From NCBI GenBank assembly GCA_049972045.1, contig JBMFKS010000099.1, positions 1 through 10,560 of the forward strand: a stretch of 10,560 nucleotides of DNA. The letters run 5' to 3'. This DNA is from SpSt-77 sp049972045. Its GTDB lineage: Bacteria; Chloroflexota; Anaerolineae; B4-G1; DUEL01. Shown one piece after another: positions 7,104 through 10,560 of the stretch (position 1 is the stretch's first letter; every line of letters begins with the position of its first letter). Position numbers and translations under genes: made by a program. Below the pieces are notes generated by a model. That model did no database searches, was not told where the DNA came from, and was given only the letters and a program-made list of their open reading frames with translations.

Positions 7104-7442
7104 TCACTCCTGCGCCGCCGAGCCCTGTGCTGCTTTCCGCCTCTGGGTCCGGGAGAGTTCCTCCACCCGCGCGGCCAGTTCGTCTACCTTGCGCTTCAGG
7201 TCCTCCACGTCCTGGCGGGAGGGCGGTGCCCAGCGGGCCATCTCTTCCCGGATCAGTTTGCGCAGAGCCTCCCGCTCCTCCTCCCCCCGGGCGACCAGTC
7301 GCTCCACCACTTTGGGGGCCTCCTCGGCGCGGACCTCCCCCTCCTCCACCAGTTTGTCCACAAACTGGACGACCTTCTCCCGGGTGACGGTGAGCAGTCC
7401 CAGACCGAAGAGCAGACTCCGTTCCAGCCATCGGGTCACCAT
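7104..7442 (-). CDS. phasin-like helical protein (PHA granule/synthesis regulator type)
   Basis: This is a 112-residue, highly charged, almost wholly helical protein. It has a short amphipathic N-terminal segment (ERSLLFGLGLLTVTREKVVQ, 7-26), a middle helix of the EEGEVRAEEAPKVVERLV type (33-50), and a C-terminal heptad-like coiled coil (about 77-100: VEDLKRKVDELAARVEELSR). This build matches the PhaF/COG3937 phasin group, in which an amphipathic helix binds lipid or polyhydroxyalkanoate surfaces and the coiled coil oligomerises. No PHA synthase gene is in the window, so a role on PHA granules is not established. The ATG has an excellent AAAGGAGGTG site on the minus strand (7456-7447). It is probably the first gene of the unit running into patatin. 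A TTGACA (7483-7478) lies upstream, but no matching -10 follows at the normal distance. Confidence 0.8.
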   Translation of the reverse strand: MVTRWLERSLLFGLGLLTVTREKVVQFVDKLVEEGEVRAEEAPKVVERLVARGEEEREALRKLIREEMARWAPPSRQDVEDLKRKVDELAARVEELSRTQRRKAAQGSAAQE

Positions 7443-7513
7443 CTCCCACCTCCTTTAGGGCCTCCACACTACTGGTTTGTCAACAGCACTTTTGTGGGTC
7501 TTTGCGCCCTCCA

Positions 7514-7541
7514 GTAGGGCAACTGCTCGCAGTTGCCCTAC
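7514..7541. repeat. GTAGGGCAAC palindrome (REP/MITE-like)
   Basis: Perfect arms GTAGGGCAACTG (7514-7525) and CAGTTGCCCTAC (7530-7541) flank CTCG. It lies upstream of both divergent genes, so it cannot be a terminator for either. Its outer sequence is shared with the palindrome at 7696-7722. Confidence 0.75.
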
Positions 7542-7618
7542 GCCTTGTGGCCTGCATGGGCCCCTGGCCGCGTCGGCAATTCGGACCCATAAGCATAAAC
7601 TTGACTGACCACTACACT

Positions 7619-7647
7619 CTGCAACAACGCCAGGTCTGGCTCGCCTG
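7619..7647 (+). repeat. 29-bp direct repeat, copy 1
   Basis: The 29 bases from CTGCAACAACGCCAGG onward are identical to those at 7738-7766, 119 bp downstream. The unit contains an internal dyad, GCCAG-GT-CTGGC. Flanking bases differ at once on both sides, so the repeat is sharply bounded. Confidence 0.85.
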
Positions 7648-7695
7648 GGCACGCCAGGACCCCGACCCGCGCGCCCTGCACGGCGACCCGCGCTT

Positions 7696-7722
7696 GTAGG
7701 ACAAGGCTAAGCCTTGTCCTAC
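7696..7722. repeat. GTAGGACAAGG palindrome (REP/MITE-like)
   Basis: Arms GTAGGACAAGGC (7696-7707) and GCCTTGTCCTAC (7711-7722) are perfect around TAA. It has the same outline as the palindrome at 7514-7541 (GTAGGRCAA ... TTGYCCTAC) with a different inner part, and lies between the two 29-bp repeats. Confidence 0.75.
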
Positions 7723-7737
7723 GAGCTACTGCTACTA

Positions 7738-7766
7738 CTGCAACAACGCCAGGTCTGGCTCGCCTG
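7738..7766 (+). repeat. 29-bp direct repeat, copy 2
   Basis: Exact copy of 7619-7647 in the same orientation. It ends about 56 bp before the hppA -35 box. The two copies bracket the palindrome at 7696-7722, which could mean insertion into or between duplicated sequence. Confidence 0.85.
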
Positions 7767-7822
7767 AGAACACTGGCTGGGCCAGTTTGCCAATGGGTCT
7801 ACCGAGTTGCTTCGCTTACCGC

Positions 7823-7851
7823 TTGACGAAAAACCGGAAATCCGGTAAAAT
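7823..7851 (+). promoter_or_regulatory. sigma-70-type promoter of hppA with a dyad in the spacer
   Basis: TTGACG (7823-7828) and TAAAAT (7846-7851) are separated by 17 bp. The spacer carries the perfect dyad ACCGGA-AA-TCCGGT (7833-7846), whose last base is the first T of the -10 box. This is a plausible repressor site, though the binding protein is unknown. Transcription should begin near 7858, giving a leader of about 82 bases before the GTG at 7940. Confidence 0.72.
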
Positions 7852-7874
7852 CTCTCCGTCCCCCCTGAAACATA

Positions 7875-7910
7875 AGGTGCTGAGGGAGAAACCCTCTCCT
7901 GGTTGCACCT
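7875..7910 (+). promoter_or_regulatory. stem-loop in the hppA 5' leader
   Basis: The outer stem AGGTGC (7875-7880) pairs with GCACCT (7905-7910). An inner stem forms as GAGGG/CCCTC (7882-7886 with 7892-7896) or, alternatively, GGAGA/TCTCC (7885-7889 with 7895-7899). GCACCT recurs at 7934-7939, between the GGAGG ribosome site and the start codon, so AGGTGC has a second possible partner. It matches no riboswitch class I can recognise. Confidence 0.4.
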
Positions 7911-7939
7911 GATGAATTCTATTCCAAACGGAGGCACCT

Positions 7940-10285
7940 GTGAAGGAACTGAGCACCCTGGAACAAGGTATGCTCTACGGCGTCATCGCCACGGCTATCC
8001 TTGGCCTCCTCTACGCCCTCTGGCTCTGGCGCGATACGGTGCGCCGGGACAAGGGGAGCCAGAAGATGCAGGAGGTATGGCAGGCGATCAAGGTGGGCGC
8101 CGAGGCCTACCTGCGACGCCAACTTCAGACCATCCTCCCCATCCTCGGATTGCTGGTCGTCCTCCTCTTCCTCAGCGTCTACGTAATTGCGCCCTCCCGC
8201 GAGGCCTACGACCTCTTCGGCGAGCGGGCCCGGCTGGCCCTGGGGCTGGGACGGGCGGGCGCCTTCATCCTCGGGGCTACCTTCTCCCTGCTGGTGGGCC
8301 AGTTGGGGATGCGGGTCGCCATTGAGGGCAACGTCCGGGTGACTGCGGAGGCGGTGCGCGGCAGTTACAACGGCGCGCTCACCGTCGCCTATCGGGCCGG
8401 CACCTTCACCGGCATGCTCACCGACGGCCTGGGGCTCCTGGGCGGCACCATCATTTTTATGATTTTCGGCCGCGCCGCGCCGGATGCTCTCCTGGGCTTC
8501 GGCTTCGGCGGCACCCTCCTGGCCCTCTTCATGCGGATCGGCGGCGGTATCTACACCAAATCCGCCGACGTCGGGGCCGACCTGGTGGGGAAAGTGGAGG
8601 CCGGGGTGCCGGAGGACGACCCCCGCAACGCGGCCGTCGTCGCCGACCTGGTGGGGGATAACGTCGGCGACTGCGCCGGGATGGCCGCCGACATCTTTGA
8701 GTCCTACGAGGTCACCATTGTCTCCACCCTCATCCTGGGCATCGCCCTGGCCCACGTCACCGGGGAGATCGTCTGGATCGTCTACCCGCTCATCGTGCGG
8801 GCCATCGGCGTCATCTCCTCCATTCTGGGGACATTTACCGTTCCCATCTGGGAACGGTTCCCGCTGAAGTTCCTCCGCGCCCGGGACGCCGAGGAGGCCA
8901 TGTTCCGCTCCTACGAGGTCTCCAGCATCAACACCGTCCTCTGGTCCTTCCTCTTCGCCTGGTGGTACGCCCACGACTGGCGGCTGGCCCTTCTGAACGC
9001 CATCGGCGTCGGGCTGGCGGTCAGTTTCAACCCCATCACCTCCTACTTCACCTCCGCCAAGCGCAAGCCGGTCCAGGAAATTGTGCAGTCCACCCGCACC
9101 GGCTCCGCCACGACCATTCTTTCCGGCCTCTCGGTGGGGATGGAGACCAGCGTCTGGAGCGTGCTGGTCATCTGCATCACGATGGGCGTCTCCTATCTGA
9201 TTGCCCACCTCTTCCCGCCGGCCAACATCAGCGCACTGGGCGAGCAAGGCATCCTGCTCTATATGCTCTACGGTGTGGCGATGATCGGCATCGGGATGCT
9301 CTCCCACACCGGCAACAACGTGGCGATGGACTCCTACGGGCCCATCGCCGACAACGCCAACGGCATCGCCGAGATGGTCGGCGTGGACCCGAAGGCGATG
9401 CACATTATGGCCGAACTGGACGCGGTGGGGAATACGACGAAGGCCATTACCAAGCAAATCGCCATCGCCTCCGCCGTCATCGCCGCCACCAGCCTGTTCT
9501 TCTCCTTCGTCACCGACGTCTCGCTGGTGCAGGAGCGACTGGGGATTCCGGCGCAGCAGTGGCTGCTCTCCACCGGCATTCGGGTCTCCCTGCTGGAGGG
9601 GGTCATCGGCTTCCTGATCGGTGGGGCGCTGCCCTTCTTCTTCTCCGCCTTCGCGCTGCGGGCGGTCAGCCGGGGCGCGTCGCTGGTGGTGGAGGAAGTG
9701 CGGCGGCAGTTCCGCATCCCCGGGGTGATGGAGGGCCGGGTGAAGCCCGACTACGGGAGAGTCGTCGCCATCACCACGGCTGCTGCGCAGAAGGAACTGG
9801 TCAGCCTGGTGGTCCTCTCGGTGACGCTGCCGCTGCTGGTGGGCATCCTCTTCCAGGTGGAGGCGCTGGGGGCGTTCCTGGCGGGGGTCATCCTCTCCGG
9901 GCAGTTGCTGGCTGTCTTTATGGCCATCGCCGGGGGCGCGATGGATAACGCCAAGAAGTTCATTGAGGACGGCCACCTGGGCGGGAAAGGGTCGGAGGCC
10001 CATAAAGCCAGCGTCGTCGGCGACACCGTGGGCGACCCGTTGAAGGATACGGCGGGCCCGGCCCTCAACCCGATGATCAAGGTGGTGAACCTGGTGAGTT
10101 TGCTGGCCGCGCCGCTGCTGGTCCAGTACCGGGACCATCCCATCCTGCTGGCGGTCGCGGCAGCGGTCCTGCTGGTTCTGCTGGTCTGGGCCATCGGGCA
10201 GAGCCGGCGGAGTTTGGAGGTGCCGGGCGGTGCCCCGGTGGAGGCGGCGGCCGTCGCCCTCCCCGGCGGCAGCGACGGCGAATAG
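7940..10285 (+). CDS. hppA: K+-independent membrane H+-translocating pyrophosphatase
   Basis: This 781-residue membrane pyrophosphatase hydrolyses cytoplasmic pyrophosphate and uses the energy to pump H+ across the membrane through about 16 helices. The diagnostic motifs are intact: IYTKSADVGADLVGKVE with the substrate-site D210/K218/E220; VPEDDPRN (223-230); DNVGD (240-244); SHTGNNVAMDSYGPIADNAN; DNAKKFIEDG (669-678); and KASVVGDTVGDPLKDT (689-704). Lys501 in GNTTKAI marks the K+-independent subclass (Ala there marks K+-dependent enzymes), and known Na+ pumps belong to the latter, so H+ transport is expected. The start is GTG, with GGAGG at 7930-7934. The next ATG is codon 11. Gln506 follows KAITK, where I would expect Gly. 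A soluble Pro/Gly/Ala-rich tail of about 25 residues follows the last helix. The gene is monocistronic, with its own promoter, leader and terminator hairpin. Confidence 0.98.
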   Translation: MKELSTLEQGMLYGVIATAILGLLYALWLWRDTVRRDKGSQKMQEVWQAIKVGAEAYLRRQLQTILPILGLLVVLLFLSVYVIAPSREAYDLFGERARLALGLGRAGAFILGATFSLLVGQLGMRVAIEGNVRVTAEAVRGSYNGALTVAYRAGTFTGMLTDGLGLLGGTIIFMIFGRAAPDALLGFGFGGTLLALFMRIGGGIYTKSADVGADLVGKVEAGVPEDDPRNAAVVADLVGDNVGDCAGMAADIFESYEVTIVSTLILGIALAHVTGEIVWIVYPLIVRAIGVISSILGTFTVPIWERFPLKFLRARDAEEAMFRSYEVSSINTVLWSFLFAWWYAHDWRLALLNAIGVGLAVSFNPITSYFTSAKRKPVQEIVQSTRTGSATTILSGLSVGMETSVWSVLVICITMGVSYLIAHLFPPANISALGEQGILLYMLYGVAMIGIGMLSHTGNNVAMDSYGPIADNANGIAEMVGVDPKAMHIMAELDAVGNTTKAITKQIAIASAVIAATSLFFSFVTDVSLVQERLGIPAQQWLLSTGIRVSLLEGVIGFLIGGALPFFFSAFALRAVSRGASLVVEEVRRQFRIPGVMEGRVKPDYGRVVAITTAAAQKELVSLVVLSVTLPLLVGILFQVEALGAFLAGVILSGQLLAVFMAIAGGAMDNAKKFIEDGHLGGKGSEAHKASVVGDTVGDPLKDTAGPALNPMIKVVNLVSLLAAPLLVQYRDHPILLAVAAAVLLVLLVWAIGQSRRSLEVPGGAPVEAAAVALPGGSDGE

Positions 10286-10292
10286 CCATCGC

Positions 10293-10559
10293 TCAGTCCC
10301 CCTGGGGGGAGATGGGAGGAGGGGTTTTGCGGCGGCCGAGGGCCGCCACAAAACCCCTCCTGTTCTTCTTGCGGCGCGGCCTTCGGCGGGCCGCCAGACC
10401 CGCCACGCCCATCCCCCCCAGCAACATGCCTGCCAGGAGGACAGAAATGGGCTCCGGAATCATCGCCGGAGGCATAGATGCAGCGATAGGAGTCGGTGGG
10501 GCCGGAGGAGAGGCCGTCGCCGGAGAAGTTGGAGAGGGTGTGGGGGTGAGCGTCGCCGC
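10293..10559 (-). CDS. C-terminal part of a Pro/Thr/Ser-rich surface protein with PEP-CTERM-like anchor (5' end outside window)
   Basis: The frame is open from the right edge (10559) to TGA at 10295-10293, giving 88 visible residues. The first 28 or so are low-complexity Pro/Thr/Ser/Ala (TLTPTPSPTSPATASPPAPP), typical of a wall-spanning or O-glycosylated stalk. Then come IPEP, a hydrophobic Gly-rich helix (ISVLLAGMLLGGMGVAGLAA) and a basic cluster RRRPRRKK. This is the PEP-CTERM layout recognised by exosortases, or a simple C-terminal membrane anchor with stop-transfer residues. Unlike classic PEP-CTERM proteins, about 23 residues follow the basic cluster. Most are encoded by the hairpin at 10317-10361. 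An internal ATG at 10475 exists, but the composition runs on smoothly upstream, so the real start is outside. Only 7 bp separate its stop from that of converging hppA. The function of the main domain cannot be seen. Confidence 0.72.
   Translation of the reverse strand, partial: AATLTPTPSPTSPATASPPAPPTPIAASMPPAMIPEPISVLLAGMLLGGMGVAGLAARRRPRRKKNRRGFVAALGRRKTPPPISPQGD
10317..10361 (+). terminator. large hairpin, probable hppA terminator inside the converging gene
   Basis: Arms of 21 nt (10317-10337 and 10341-10361) surround a GAG loop. The plus-strand RNA has one C-A mismatch (10330/10348). The minus-strand RNA has a G-U pair there and is fully paired. GTTCTTCTT follows on the plus strand as a weak U-rich tract, suiting termination of hppA 32 bp after its stop. 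The hairpin lies wholly inside the 3' coding part of the minus-strand gene, which is unusual. Confidence 0.65.
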
Positions 10560-10560
10560 T

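Larger units (their letters stand above)
7443..7939. other. divergent intergenic region, gene-free
   Basis: This is about 500 bp between the divergent phasin-like gene and hppA. I find no credible coding frame: short frames here have no ribosome site or recognisable protein. From left to right it holds the phasin-like ribosome site, an isolated minus-strand TTGACA, palindrome 7514-7541, an A/T-richer patch at 7590-7618, the two 29-bp repeats with palindrome 7696-7722 between them, the hppA promoter and the leader stem-loop. Base composition is lower in G+C than the genes in its central and right parts. Confidence 0.8.

Noticed and set aside
7478..7483. Minus-strand TTGACA upstream of the phasin-like gene as a promoter
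   Set aside because: The -35 box is perfect, but 17 bp further the sequence is CCCTAA, a very poor -10, and the start would fall on the ribosome site. Not enough to call.
7590..7620. Possible end of an insertion sequence in the A/T-richer patch
   Set aside because: No matching inverted end, target duplication or transposase remnant could be found within the window.
7858..7930. Fluoride riboswitch in the hppA leader
   Set aside because: CTGATGA at 7909-7915 resembles part of the motif and pyrophosphatases can be targets, but the required 5' GGNGATGG segment and pseudoknot partners are missing.
7919..10351. Very long open frame (about 810 codons) on the minus strand opposite hppA
   Set aside because: It mirrors a gene with all its pyrophosphatase motifs intact, its product is low-complexity His/Gly/Asp/Gln-rich, and it arises from strong third-position G+C bias. 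It has no recognisable domain.

Overview
This 10.56-kb window is bacterial, GC-rich and gene-dense, with eight complete protein genes and one gene cut by the right edge. The coding sequence is strongly G+C biased, so long spurious open frames lie opposite several real genes. The gene set is typical of environmental Chloroflexota (Anaerolineae-like): a triplicated-WP membrane protein, GT4 and GT26 glycosyltransferases, an SCP2-like protein with a DUF1015 protein, an ABC1/UbiB kinase, a patatin, a phasin-like helical protein and a K+-independent H+-pyrophosphatase. The taxonomic guess comes from gene style only. No rRNA or tRNA is visible.

Layout. (1) 83-2488, plus strand: a tightly packed cluster of a six-helix membrane protein, a GT4 glycosyltransferase and a WecG/TagA/CpsF-type GT26 glycosyltransferase. 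It probably builds or lipid-links an envelope or exported polysaccharide. (2) A near-consensus sigma-70-type promoter at 2514-2542 starts a second plus-strand unit: an SCP2-like protein, then a DUF1015 protein 24 bp downstream. (3) A perfect 16-bp stem hairpin at 4353-4388 separates it from the converging minus-strand genes. (4) 7442 down to 4396, minus strand: phasin-like protein, patatin-like phospholipase, then an ABC1/UbiB kinase. All three point towards lipid, membrane or quinone housekeeping. A dispersed-repeat-like imperfect palindrome lies between the last two. (5) 7443-7939 is a roughly 500-bp divergent intergenic region. It holds two related GTAGGRCAA palindromes, a 29-bp direct repeat, a good promoter and a structured leader for hppA. 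(6) 7940-10285, plus strand: hppA, the membrane proton-pumping pyrophosphatase. (7) From 10559 down to 10293, minus strand: the C-terminus of a Pro/Thr/Ser-rich surface protein with a PEP-CTERM-like anchor. Its last codons are the same DNA as the large hairpin that probably terminates hppA.

Nothing here looks like a defence system, prophage, CRISPR array or secondary-metabolite cluster. The most unusual material is non-coding or boundary DNA: the small-palindrome mosaic upstream of hppA, the leader structure, and the hairpin that doubles as coding sequence at the right edge.
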